From Amycolatopsis cihanbeyliensis (GTDB taxonomy: Bacteria > Actinomycetota > Actinomycetes > Mycobacteriales > Pseudonocardiaceae), in contig NZ_VFML01000001.1 in assembly GCF_006715045.1 (NCBI RefSeq), positions 310,001 to 374,000 of the forward strand: a stretch of DNA of 64,000 nucleotides, given 5' to 3'. The position numbers were made by a program, and so were the translations under genes. A model generated the notes under the pieces. It worked only from the letters and a program-made list of their open reading frames with translations, searched no databases and was not told the DNA's origin. Shown here in pieces: positions 21,387 to 29,295 of this stretch (its first letter is position 1; each line of letters opens with the position of its first letter).

Positions 21387-21421
21387 ACTCGCAACGCGAG
21401 TAATGTATAACAGCCTATACA
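21387..21421. promoter_or_regulatory. Promoter/operator region of the DUF6069 gene with two palindromes
   Basis: ACTCGC-AAC-GCGAGT (21387-21401) and TGTATA-N6-TATACA (21404-21421) are both perfect inverted repeats upstream of the leftward DUF6069 gene. Read leftward, TATACAT could serve as the -10 box, with the ACTCGC repeat just after it, a position suited to a TetR-type repressor. Confidence 0.45.
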
Positions 21422-21431
21422 GCACCGCTGT

Positions 21432-21446
21432 GGCGGCTTCGCCGCC
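21432..21446 (-). terminator. Short GC hairpin after the M55-M20 operon
   Basis: GGCGGC-TTC-GCCGCC forms a perfect 6-bp stem immediately after the stop of the M20 gene at 21451, reading leftward. No T run follows. Confidence 0.45.
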
Positions 21447-21450
21447 TCGC

Positions 21451-22767
21451 TCAACACTCGAGCAGGAAGCGTTCCAGTACCCTCGCTCCGAAGCGAAGGC
21501 CCTCGGTCGGAACCCGTTCGTCCACCCCGTGTGCCATGGCGCGGTACGGGAAGCCCTTGGGCAGCCACAGCGGGGCGAAGCCGTAGCACTCGATACCCAG
21601 CGGGGTGAACGCCTTGGCATCGGTGCCGCCACCCATGCAGTACGGCACGACCACCGCCTCGGGGTCCTCCGCGCGCAGGGCCTGCGCCATGGCGGTGAAC
21701 CAGTGCGAGTCCACTGAGGCCTGCACGGGTGGCTGGTTGGTCACGAACTCGCGTTCGACATGCGGGCCGAGCAAGGTGTCCACCTCGGACAGCAGGGCCG
21801 CCTCGGTTCCGGGCAGTACCCGCGTGTCCACCTGGGCCGTTGCGACGCTGGGGATGACGTTCACCTTGTAGCCGGCGTCCAGCATGGTGGGCGTCGTGCT
21901 GTTGCGCACCGTGGACTCGACCAGCGCGGCGGCCGGACCCAGCCGGGAAAGGGTTCCGTCCAGATCGGACAGATCGACCTCGGTGCCGAGTGCCGCCCCG
22001 GTGCGCTCGAGGAAGGCCCGCACGGTCGGGGTGAGGTGCACCGGCCACTCGTGTCCGGCGAGCCGTTCCAGCGCCGCGACCAGCCGGACCACCGCGTTCT
22101 CGTCGTTGCGCCGGGAGCCGTGGCCCGCCCGGCCGCGTGCGGTGAGCCGCAGGTGCGCCGTACCACGCTCGGCGGTGGCGATCGGGTACAGCCGCACGTC
22201 CGCACCGACCCCGCCGGCCGGGGGCACGTGATAGGTGTAGCCCCCGGACTCGCTGATCGCGGCGGCGCAGCCGTCGAACAGGTCGCGGTGCCGCGCGGCG
22301 AGCCAATGTGCCCCGAACTCGCCCCGGTCCTCCTCGTCGGCGACGAAGGCCAGCACCAGGTCCCGGCGCGGCCGCCGCCCGGTGTCGGCCAGCGAACCGA
22401 GCACGGCGAGGACCATCGCGCAGAAGTCCTTCATGTCCACCGCGCCACGGCCCCACAGGAAGCCGTCACGAACCTCGCCGGAGAACGGGTGTACGGACCA
22501 ATCCGCCGGGTCGGCCGGCACCACGTCCAGGTGTCCCTGCACCAGCAGCGCGGGCAGGCTCGGGTCGGTGCCCGGCACGCGGGCGATGACGCTGGCCCTG
22601 CCGGGCGCGGCCTCGTAGATCCTGCTCTCGATTCCGGCGCCGGCCAGCGCCCCGGCGACGAACTCGGCGGCGTCCCGCTCGCCAGCGGCGTCCCCGTTGC
22701 CGCGGTTGGTGGTGTCGAACCGCAGCAGCGCCGCGCACAGCTCGACCACGTCTCGTCTGTTACCCAT
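21451..22767 (-). CDS. M20-family metallopeptidase (second copy)
   Basis: A 438-residue cytosolic dizinc peptidase. Motifs are LLVQGHLDVVPAD near residue 75, WGRGAVDMKDF near 108, LAFVADEEDRGEFG near 140, ARGRAGHGSRRNDENAV in the lid domain, and the terminal AHGVDERVPTEGL. Its ATG lies inside the end of the M55 D-aminopeptidase gene (8-bp overlap), so the two are translated together. The pairing points to stepwise breakdown of imported peptides, possibly D-residue-containing ones. It is related to the M20 gene at 2209-3531 but clearly diverged. Confidence 0.9.
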   Translation of the reverse strand: MGNRRDVVELCAALLRFDTTNRGNGDAAGERDAAEFVAGALAGAGIESRIYEAAPGRASVIARVPGTDPSLPALLVQGHLDVVPADPADWSVHPFSGEVRDGFLWGRGAVDMKDFCAMVLAVLGSLADTGRRPRRDLVLAFVADEEDRGEFGAHWLAARHRDLFDGCAAAISESGGYTYHVPPAGGVGADVRLYPIATAERGTAHLRLTARGRAGHGSRRNDENAVVRLVAALERLAGHEWPVHLTPTVRAFLERTGAALGTEVDLSDLDGTLSRLGPAAALVESTVRNSTTPTMLDAGYKVNVIPSVATAQVDTRVLPGTEAALLSEVDTLLGPHVEREFVTNQPPVQASVDSHWFTAMAQALRAEDPEAVVVPYCMGGGTDAKAFTPLGIECYGFAPLWLPKGFPYRAMAHGVDERVPTEGLRFGARVLERFLLEC

Positions 22768-23587
22768 ACTTGCCCTGCACTGCTCCTGCCGCGATCGCGG
22801 TGACGACCTTGAATGCCTTCATCGCCTCGGTCATGTCCGGGGCGTCGAAACCGACCCTGCGTACGTCCACCTGCTCCACCGTGGGCACCACCGACGTGGC
22901 CTGCGCCAGGTGGCTCGCGTCGAACTCCACCTCGATCCGGTGCGCCGTCCGGTCACCCGCGCCCGCGCCCGCCATGGTCATCGCGCCGCGGGCGGCCGTG
23001 GTCAGCAGTTCCGCGGTGCGTGCCGGGGGCAGGCAGATCGCCGCGTACCGGCTGACGCAGTCCTTGACGGCCACCATCGCCGCCTCCGGCGCGTAGTCGC
23101 GTGCGTCCGCGCAGGCCCGGTCGTCGCCGGTGACCACCAGCACGGGGACGCCGTGTTCGGCTGCCAACGCCGCGTTCAGCCTGCCCTCGCTGGCCGGAAC
23201 ACCGTCCAGCCAGACCCCGGTGATCTGGTTCTCCAGGTAGGTGTGCGAGAGGACGCCGTCGAACCCGGCCCCCGCGTGGTAGCCGAGGAACACCACACCG
23301 TCGACGCCGGAGTCGACACCCTGCATCATCGACAGCGGCTTGTGCCTGCCGGTGAGCATGCGCGCCCTCGGGTCGAGGTCCTCCAACAACAGGTTGCGCT
23401 GCGAGGAGTGCGCCTCGTTGACGAGCACGTCCTGCGCGCCGCCCTCGAAGAGCCCGGTGACAGTGGCATTGACGTCGCCGGTGAACAGCGCACGAAACCG
23501 ACTCCACGGCTCGGTGCCGGGCACCACGTCGTCGGTCCAGGTGACGCCGGTGGCGCCCTCCATATCGGCCGAGATCAAGATCCGCAT
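22760..23587 (-). CDS. M55-family D-aminopeptidase (DppA-like)
   Basis: A 275-residue zinc-dependent D-aminopeptidase related to Bacillus subtilis DppA, which releases N-terminal D-amino acids from peptides. Counting from ATG at 23587 (MRILISADMEG), all the expected zinc ligands are in register: Asp8, Glu10, His60 (VNEAHSS), His104 (LGYHAGAG) and the Glu of VPASEGRLN at about 134. A start three codons upstream is less likely. It is divergent from the peptide ABC transporter operon and overlaps the M20 gene. This matches the dpp logic of uptake plus D-peptide hydrolysis. Confidence 0.92.
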   Translation of the reverse strand: MRILISADMEGATGVTWTDDVVPGTEPWSRFRALFTGDVNATVTGLFEGGAQDVLVNEAHSSQRNLLLEDLDPRARMLTGRHKPLSMMQGVDSGVDGVVFLGYHAGAGFDGVLSHTYLENQITGVWLDGVPASEGRLNAALAAEHGVPVLVVTGDDRACADARDYAPEAAMVAVKDCVSRYAAICLPPARTAELLTTAARGAMTMAGAGAGDRTAHRIEVEFDASHLAQATSVVPTVEQVDVRRVGFDAPDMTEAMKAFKVVTAIAAGAVQGKYG

Positions 23588-23697
23588 GGGCGCCAACCTA
23601 GCGGGCCGCGCAAGTGCCCGGAGGGCTGTTCAGCCTGACACCGGCTCGCCCGGCCGGGTCGACTACGTTACGGCTTGGCATTGACCGGTGGGAATTG

Positions 23698-23727
23698 TTG
23701 ACTTTCGACTTGGACAAGTGGTTACTT
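23698..23727 (+). promoter_or_regulatory. Putative promoter of the peptide ABC transporter operon
   Basis: TTGACT (23698-23703) is followed by 18 bp and TTACTT (23722-23727), about 54 bp before the GTG start. The local sequence is richer in A and T than its surroundings. The -10 match is only moderate. Confidence 0.35.
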
Positions 23728-23780
23728 TTCGGCTTCGAGGCAGCGCCGCGAGCGTTGAGGAAGACACTGGGAGGAATGTG

Positions 23781-25613
23781 GTGGTCAACATGCGGGTCAC
23801 CGGTCGACGGCGAGGCAGAGCGGCGGTCGCGGCGGCGGCAACATCGCTCATGGTCGCCGGTCCCTTGGTCCTGCCGGCGCAGGCGCAGGACGAAACGGTG
23901 TTGCGAGTAGCGCTGGTCCAGGAGATCGACCACCTCAACCCGTTCACCGCGAGCTTCGCGTCCAGCACGATGATCGGCCGGATGACCTGGGAGTTCCTCA
24001 CCCTCCCTTCGGCGGAGGACACCTCGCCGACCGGTGGCGTCGCGGAGTCCTGGCAGGCCTCCGAGGATGGCCTCACCTGGACCTTCGCCATTCGTGAGGG
24101 GATGACCTGGTCCGACGGCGAGCCGGTGACCGCCGAGGACGCCGCGTTCACCTTCAACCGGATCATGGATGACCCGAAGGCGGCCGAGGCCAACGGCAGC
24201 TACGTGACCAACTTCGCGAGCGTCACCGCGCCGGACGAGCGAACCCTGGTGATCGAGACCAAGGAACCGCAGTCCAGTATGACGGCGCTGGACGTGCCGA
24301 TCGTGCCGGAACACGTCTGGTCCGGTGTCGAGGACATGTCCGCGTCGAGGACCGACGAGGTGGACATCGTCGGTGTCGGCGACGGCCCGTTCCTGATCAC
24401 CGAGTTCCGGCGCAACGAGCTGGTCCGGCTGAAGGCCAATCCGGACTACTGGCGGGGTCGGGCCCAGATCGACGAGCTGCAGTTCGTCAGCTTCAAGAAT
24501 CCCGCGGCCGCGGTCAACGCGCTGCGCAACGGTGAGGTGGACTTCGTCAACCGGCTCACCCCGGTCCAGTTCGACGCGCTGAAGGGTGATCCGAACATCC
24601 AGACGAACCAGGCGGTGGGCAGGCGGTACCGGGACCTGCTGATCAACCACGGCGCGCGGAACCTCGACCGGCAGCCGATCGGCGATGGTCACCCGGCGCT
24701 GGAGGACATCCGGGTGCGCAGGGCGATCGCGATGGCGATTCAGCCGCGGGAGCTGGTGGACAAGGTGAGCGGCGGCTACGCGCAGGTCGGCGGTGGGGTG
24801 GTGCCCGCGATCTTCGAGAAGTACCACTGGGAGCCCGGCGAGCAGGGGCGGTACGGGTTCGACCCGGCCGCGGCGGAAGCGCTGCTGGACGAGGCCGGAT
24901 ACCGGATGGGCCCGGACGGCGTGCGGGTCGGCCCCGGCGGCAAGCCGCTCGAGCTGCGGCTACTCGGCCGGTCCAGCGAGGACTACGCCCAGCGGGCCGC
25001 CGAGTACGTCTCGAGCTGGCTGGGCGACGTCGGCATCAGGGTCAACCCGAACCTGGTCTCGGACAACGAGGTCAACGAGCTGAGCTCGGGCGGCGAGTAC
25101 GACCTGGCGTTCTCCGGCTGGGGCACCAGTCCGGACCCGGACTACGTGCTGTCGCTGCACACCTGCGCCAACCTGCCGGTCGCCTCGGGCAGCAGCAGTA
25201 GCCCGGCGCTCTTCTGCGACGACGAGTACGACCGGCTCTACCAGCAGCAGCGGGCCGAGCTGGACCCGGACAAGCGGGCCGGGATCGTACACAGGGCGCA
25301 GCAGCGTTATTACGAGCAGATCCCGAGCGTGGTGCTGCAGTACGACAACGCGCTGGAGGCCTACCGCTCGGACAAGTTCGCCGAGTTCCCCAAGCAGCCC
25401 GCGGGGACCGGGCAGATCATGGAGCAGAGTGGTTACTGGGGCTTCTACGGGGCCACGCCCGCCGAACCCGCCACCGGCGACGGTGGCGGCGACGACGGTG
25501 GCGGGATCGGCACCGGCGGTTGGATCGCCATCGGCGGCGGCGTCCTGGTCGTGCTCGTCGTGGGCGGGGTCGCGCTGTCCCGGCGGGGCAAGTCCGTCGA
25601 GGACCGGGAGTAG
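23781..25613 (+). CDS. ABC peptide-binding protein (family 5) with C-terminal membrane anchor
   Basis: About 610 residues; GTG at 23781 sits 6 nt after GGGAGG (GTG at 23778 and ATG at 23790 are alternatives). The signal peptide RRRGRAAVAAAATSLMVAG ends at LPAQAQD and has no lipobox cysteine. The body is a family-5 solute-binding protein (ALVQEIDHLNPFTASF, WTFAIREGMTWSDGEPVTAED, AIAMAIQPRELVDKV, YDLAFSGWGTSPDPD). A Gly/Asp-rich linker leads to a membrane segment (about 581-600) and RRGKSVEDRE. It probably presents oligopeptides to the permeases encoded downstream. A transmembrane tail instead of a lipid anchor is the odd feature. Confidence 0.9.
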   Translation: MVNMRVTGRRRGRAAVAAAATSLMVAGPLVLPAQAQDETVLRVALVQEIDHLNPFTASFASSTMIGRMTWEFLTLPSAEDTSPTGGVAESWQASEDGLTWTFAIREGMTWSDGEPVTAEDAAFTFNRIMDDPKAAEANGSYVTNFASVTAPDERTLVIETKEPQSSMTALDVPIVPEHVWSGVEDMSASRTDEVDIVGVGDGPFLITEFRRNELVRLKANPDYWRGRAQIDELQFVSFKNPAAAVNALRNGEVDFVNRLTPVQFDALKGDPNIQTNQAVGRRYRDLLINHGARNLDRQPIGDGHPALEDIRVRRAIAMAIQPRELVDKVSGGYAQVGGGVVPAIFEKYHWEPGEQGRYGFDPAAAEALLDEAGYRMGPDGVRVGPGGKPLELRLLGRSSEDYAQRAAEYVSSWLGDVGIRVNPNLVSDNEVNELSSGGEYDLAFSGWGTSPDPDYVLSLHTCANLPVASGSSSSPALFCDDEYDRLYQQQRAELDPDKRAGIVHRAQQRYYEQIPSVVLQYDNALEAYRSDKFAEFPKQPAGTGQIMEQSGYWGFYGATPAEPATGDGGGDDGGGIGTGGWIAIGGGVLVVLVVGGVALSRRGKSVEDRE

Positions 25614-25625
25614 GGGAGCCAGCGG

Positions 25626-26666
25626 TTGACCGGCACGGTCTTCTCCTCCGACCTGGAGTCGAACGAACCGGAGCAGCGGGATCCGGACGAACCACGCGGC
25701 GGTACCGGTACCGCCCGGTTCGTCGCCCGTAAGCTGGGTGGCGCGCTGACCAGCCTGGTGCTGGTGGTGCTGCTCGGGTTCCTGCTGTTCCGGATGATTC
25801 CCGGGGATCCGGTCGCCACGATGACCAGGGAACGCCCGACCAGCCCGGAACAGCTCGCCCAGTTGCGCGAGCGGATGGGCCTGGACAAGCCGATGTTCCA
25901 GCAGTTGCTGGACTACCTGGCCGGGCTGCTGCGTGGCGACCTCGGCACCTCCTACGTGTTCAACCGGCCGGTCGCCGCGATGATCGGCGAGCGGGTCTGG
26001 CCGACGATCCTGCTGGTTGGCACGGCGACGGTGCTCGCGGTGCTGCTCGGACTGTGGCTCGGGGTGCGGGCGGCGTGGCGGCGCAACAGCATGTTCGACC
26101 GGGTGAACACCGGTCTGGCGCTCACCTTCTGGTCGACCCCGCAGTTCTGGCTCGGCATGATGCTGCTGATCGCCACCCAGGGCGCGTTCCCCAGTCGCGG
26201 GATGCGCTCGCCGGACGCGCCGTCCGGGTTCTTCATGGCCTCGCTGGACGTGGCACACCATCTGGTGCTGCCCTGCGTGACCCTGCTCGTGGTGGTGTAC
26301 GCGCAGTACATGCTGGTGATGCGGTCCTCGTTGCTGGAGGAGATGCATTCGGAGTACCTGACCACCGCGCGGGCCAAGGGCTTGCGGGACGACCTGGTGC
26401 GGCGGCGGCACGCGGTGCCGAACGCGTTGTTGCCGACGATAACGCTGATCTTCCTGCAGTTCGGCATGGTGGTGTCCGGCACGGTGACGGTGGAGAAGGT
26501 GTTCTCCTGGCCAGGTCTCGGCCTGCTCACCTACGACGCGTTGTGGGGGCCCGATTTGCCGTTGCTGCAGGGTGTGTTCGTGATCCTCGCCGGCTCGGTC
26601 GTGCTGATGAACCTGCTGGCGGAGCTGCTGTACCGAGTCCTCGATCCCCGGGTGCGTGCATCGTGA
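25626..26666 (+). CDS. Peptide ABC transporter permease (DppB type)
   Basis: A 346-residue inner-membrane subunit with a hydrophilic N-terminus of about 35 residues, a first membrane span (LTSLVLVVLLGFLLFRMIPGDP) and five further spans. The cytoplasmic EAA-type loop is LTTARAKGLRDDLVRRRHAVPNALLP. TTG at 25626 is the start, 12 bp after the binding-protein gene and after a GGGGAG sequence. The stop overlaps the next permease by GTGA. It forms the translocation pore with the DppC-type partner. Confidence 0.88.
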   Translation: MTGTVFSSDLESNEPEQRDPDEPRGGTGTARFVARKLGGALTSLVLVVLLGFLLFRMIPGDPVATMTRERPTSPEQLAQLRERMGLDKPMFQQLLDYLAGLLRGDLGTSYVFNRPVAAMIGERVWPTILLVGTATVLAVLLGLWLGVRAAWRRNSMFDRVNTGLALTFWSTPQFWLGMMLLIATQGAFPSRGMRSPDAPSGFFMASLDVAHHLVLPCVTLLVVVYAQYMLVMRSSLLEEMHSEYLTTARAKGLRDDLVRRRHAVPNALLPTITLIFLQFGMVVSGTVTVEKVFSWPGLGLLTYDALWGPDLPLLQGVFVILAGSVVLMNLLAELLYRVLDPRVRAS

Positions 26667-27559
26667 GTACGACGAAGAACACGCGTGCGGTCACCCGGCA
26701 ACGCCGCTGGTCCGCGCTGACCGGACTGTGCCGCGAGTTCGCCCGCAGCAAGGGCGGGTTGATCGGTATCGGGGTACTCCTGGTGAGCGTGGCGCTCGCG
26801 GTGTTCGCCCCGCTGCTCACCAACCAAGCGGGGCTCGACGTGACCGAGGTGTCCGGGGCGCCGCTGCAACCGCCGAGCGCGGACTACCTGCTGGGCACGG
26901 ACGTGGACGGCAGGTCGGTGCTGTTGCTGACCTGGTGGGGAGCGCGGGTCTCGCTGCTGGTCGGGTTCGCCGCCACCGTGCTGTCGGTACTCATCGGCAC
27001 GGTCGTGGGTATCGCGGCGGCGCATTTCGGTGGCTGGGTCGCGGGGGTGTTGCTGCGGTTCACCGACTTCTTCCTGGTGCTGCCCTCGCTCATCCTGGCG
27101 ATCGCCCTGTCCACGGTGCTGGAGGGCGGTATCTGGACCATCGTTTTCGCCATCGGGGTGACCTCCTGGCCGACCACGGCGCGGCTGGTGCGGGCGCAGA
27201 CGCTGACGATCGAGAGCAGGCCCTACATCGAGCGGGCACGGGCACTGGGTGGTGGGCATCTGCATATCGTCGGCAAGCATGTGCTGCCCGCGGTGATGCC
27301 GCTGGTGCTGGCGAACACCACGCTGGTCGTGGGTAACTCGATCATCGCCGAGTCCACGCTGTCGTTCCTGGGGCTCGGTCCCGACGTGACGTCCTGGGGC
27401 AAGATCCTCGAGCGCGCGTTCAACACCGGTGCGATCGCGGCGGGCGCCTGGTGGTACCTGGTGCCGCCGGGCATCGCGATCGTGGTCGTCGTGTTGTGCT
27501 TCACCCTGGTCGGCAGGGCGCTGGAGACGGTGCTGAACCCGCGGCTCAAGGGAGGCTGA
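26663..27559 (+). CDS. Peptide ABC transporter permease (DppC type)
   Basis: About 298 residues from GTG at 26663, overlapping the upstream stop. The DppC-type N-terminus (SKGGLIGIGVLLVSVALAVFAPLLT), a periplasmic YLLGTDVDGRSVL segment, the EAA loop YIERARALGGGHLHIVGKHVLP and a closing SFLGLGPDVTSWGKIL motif are all present. Six membrane spans are expected. It pairs with the DppB-type gene immediately upstream. Confidence 0.9.
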   Translation: MSTTKNTRAVTRQRRWSALTGLCREFARSKGGLIGIGVLLVSVALAVFAPLLTNQAGLDVTEVSGAPLQPPSADYLLGTDVDGRSVLLLTWWGARVSLLVGFAATVLSVLIGTVVGIAAAHFGGWVAGVLLRFTDFFLVLPSLILAIALSTVLEGGIWTIVFAIGVTSWPTTARLVRAQTLTIESRPYIERARALGGGHLHIVGKHVLPAVMPLVLANTTLVVGNSIIAESTLSFLGLGPDVTSWGKILERAFNTGAIAAGAWWYLVPPGIAIVVVVLCFTLVGRALETVLNPRLKGG

Positions 27560-27565
27560 GATAGC

Positions 27566-29281
27566 GTGACAGAGCGTCCGGGAACCGCTGGGACCTGCGG
27601 TGACGAAGCGCCGAGCGCGACGTTGCTCCAGTTGAAGGAGCTCGGCGTCACCTACCGCGCGGGTGGTGATGAGGTGCCCGCCGTCCGGGGCGTGGATCTC
27701 ACCCTGGAGGCCGGCGACACGCTGGGTCTGGCGGGGGAGTCCGGCTCCGGTAAGTCCACCGTGGCGATGAGCGTGCTGCGGTTGTTGCCGAAGTCGGCGA
27801 GGGTCACCGGGGAGATCCTGCTCGAGGGCGAGGATGTCCGAACCATGCGCTGGGGCAGGCTGCGTGCGGTGCGCTGGTCCTCGGCGGCGGTGGTGTTCCA
27901 GGGCGCGATGCACGCGCTGAACCCGGTGCGCAAGGTCGGGGTGCAGATCGCGGAGCCCCTCCGGTTGCACGCCCCGGATGGGAAGGTCCCTCCGGAGGAG
28001 ACCCTGCGAGCCAGGGTGGCGGAACTGCTGGAACAGGTGGACCTGCCGACCTCGCGAGCCAATGCCTACCCGCACGAGCTGTCCGGCGGGCAGAAGCAGC
28101 GGGTGATGATCGCGATGGCGTTGGCCTGCCGGCCTCGGCTGATCCTCGCCGACGAGCCGACCACGGCTCTGGACGTGATCGTGCAGGCGCAGGTGCTGCG
28201 GTTGCTGGGTGGCCTGGTTACCGAGCACGGGATCGGGCTGCTGATGATCAGCCACGACCTCTCGGTCCTTGCCGCGACCTGTGCTCGGACCGCGGTGATG
28301 TACCGCGGGGAGCTGGTGGAGCTGGGACCGAGTGGCCAGTTGATGAACAGTCCCGGGCACGCGCACACCAAGGCGCTGGCCGCGGCGTTCCCGACCGTGG
28401 GGGACCCGGTGTCCCGGTTCGCCCCGGCCAGTAGTAACCCGTTGCCAGCCGAGCCGGCGCGGGTGCGCTCGACCTCCCCCGCGGAGCCCTTGCTGACCGT
28501 GGAGGACCTGCGGGTGGACTTCCGGGCGCGGTCCGGTGGCCGGATCGCCGCGGTCGCGGGTGTTGATCTCGAGGTACGGCGGGACGAGATCGTGGCCCTG
28601 GTCGGCCAGTCGGGTTCCGGTAAGACCACCTTGGCCAGGACCCTGCTGGGCCTGCAGCGGCCGACCTCGGGGTCGGTGCGGTTCGCCGGCACCCCGCTGC
28701 CGACGTCCAGCGCGGGGCTGCGGGAGTACCGCCGGCAGGTGCAGCTGGTGTTGCAGGATCCGGCGAGTGCGCTGAACCCGCGGCACACCGTGTACGAGGC
28801 GGTGGCCGAGGGGCCGCGCATCCACGGTCTGGGCCGAGACGAGCGGCAGGTCGTGGTGGAGGCGCTGGAGGCGGCCGAGCTACGTCCGGCCGAGACCTAC
28901 CTGTCGCGGCTGCCGCACGAGCTGTCCGGCGGGCAGAAGCAGCGCGTGGTGATCGCGGGCGCGCTCGCGTTGCGGCCCAGCGTGCTGCTGGCCGACGAGC
29001 CGGTCGCGTCGCTGGACGCCTCGGTGCGGGGTGAGATCCTTGCCCTGCTGTTGCGGTTGCGCCGCCAGCTCGGCCTCTCCGCACTGGTGATCACCCACGA
29101 CCTCGGCCTGGCCTGGAACATCGCCGACCGGGTGGCCGTGATGTACCGCGGGGAGCTGGTGGAGGTCGGGCCGGTGGAGGAGGTGCTGCTGGAGCCGAGC
29201 CACGACTACACGAAGTCACTCCTCGCAGCGCTGCCCGGCAAACGAGCCGCTGCCGTGAGTTCGCACCAACGCGATGTGTAA
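27566..29281 (+). CDS. Peptide ABC transporter ATPase, fused DppD-DppF
   Basis: A 571-residue protein with two complete nucleotide-binding domains joined in one chain. Domain 1 has Walker A GESGSGKST (about 58-66), signature LSGGQKQRV and Walker B LILADEPT. Domain 2 has Walker A GQSGSGKTT (about 350-358), a second LSGGQKQRV and VLLADEPV. A Pro/Ser linker of about 30 residues joins them. It powers the two permeases; the fusion replaces separate DppD and DppF subunits. GTG start, 6 bp after the DppC-type gene. Confidence 0.93.
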   Translation: MTERPGTAGTCGDEAPSATLLQLKELGVTYRAGGDEVPAVRGVDLTLEAGDTLGLAGESGSGKSTVAMSVLRLLPKSARVTGEILLEGEDVRTMRWGRLRAVRWSSAAVVFQGAMHALNPVRKVGVQIAEPLRLHAPDGKVPPEETLRARVAELLEQVDLPTSRANAYPHELSGGQKQRVMIAMALACRPRLILADEPTTALDVIVQAQVLRLLGGLVTEHGIGLLMISHDLSVLAATCARTAVMYRGELVELGPSGQLMNSPGHAHTKALAAAFPTVGDPVSRFAPASSNPLPAEPARVRSTSPAEPLLTVEDLRVDFRARSGGRIAAVAGVDLEVRRDEIVALVGQSGSGKTTLARTLLGLQRPTSGSVRFAGTPLPTSSAGLREYRRQVQLVLQDPASALNPRHTVYEAVAEGPRIHGLGRDERQVVVEALEAAELRPAETYLSRLPHELSGGQKQRVVIAGALALRPSVLLADEPVASLDASVRGEILALLLRLRRQLGLSALVITHDLGLAWNIADRVAVMYRGELVEVGPVEEVLLEPSHDYTKSLLAALPGKRAAAVSSHQRDV

Positions 29282-29295
29282 TCTCAGTCCCCGAC

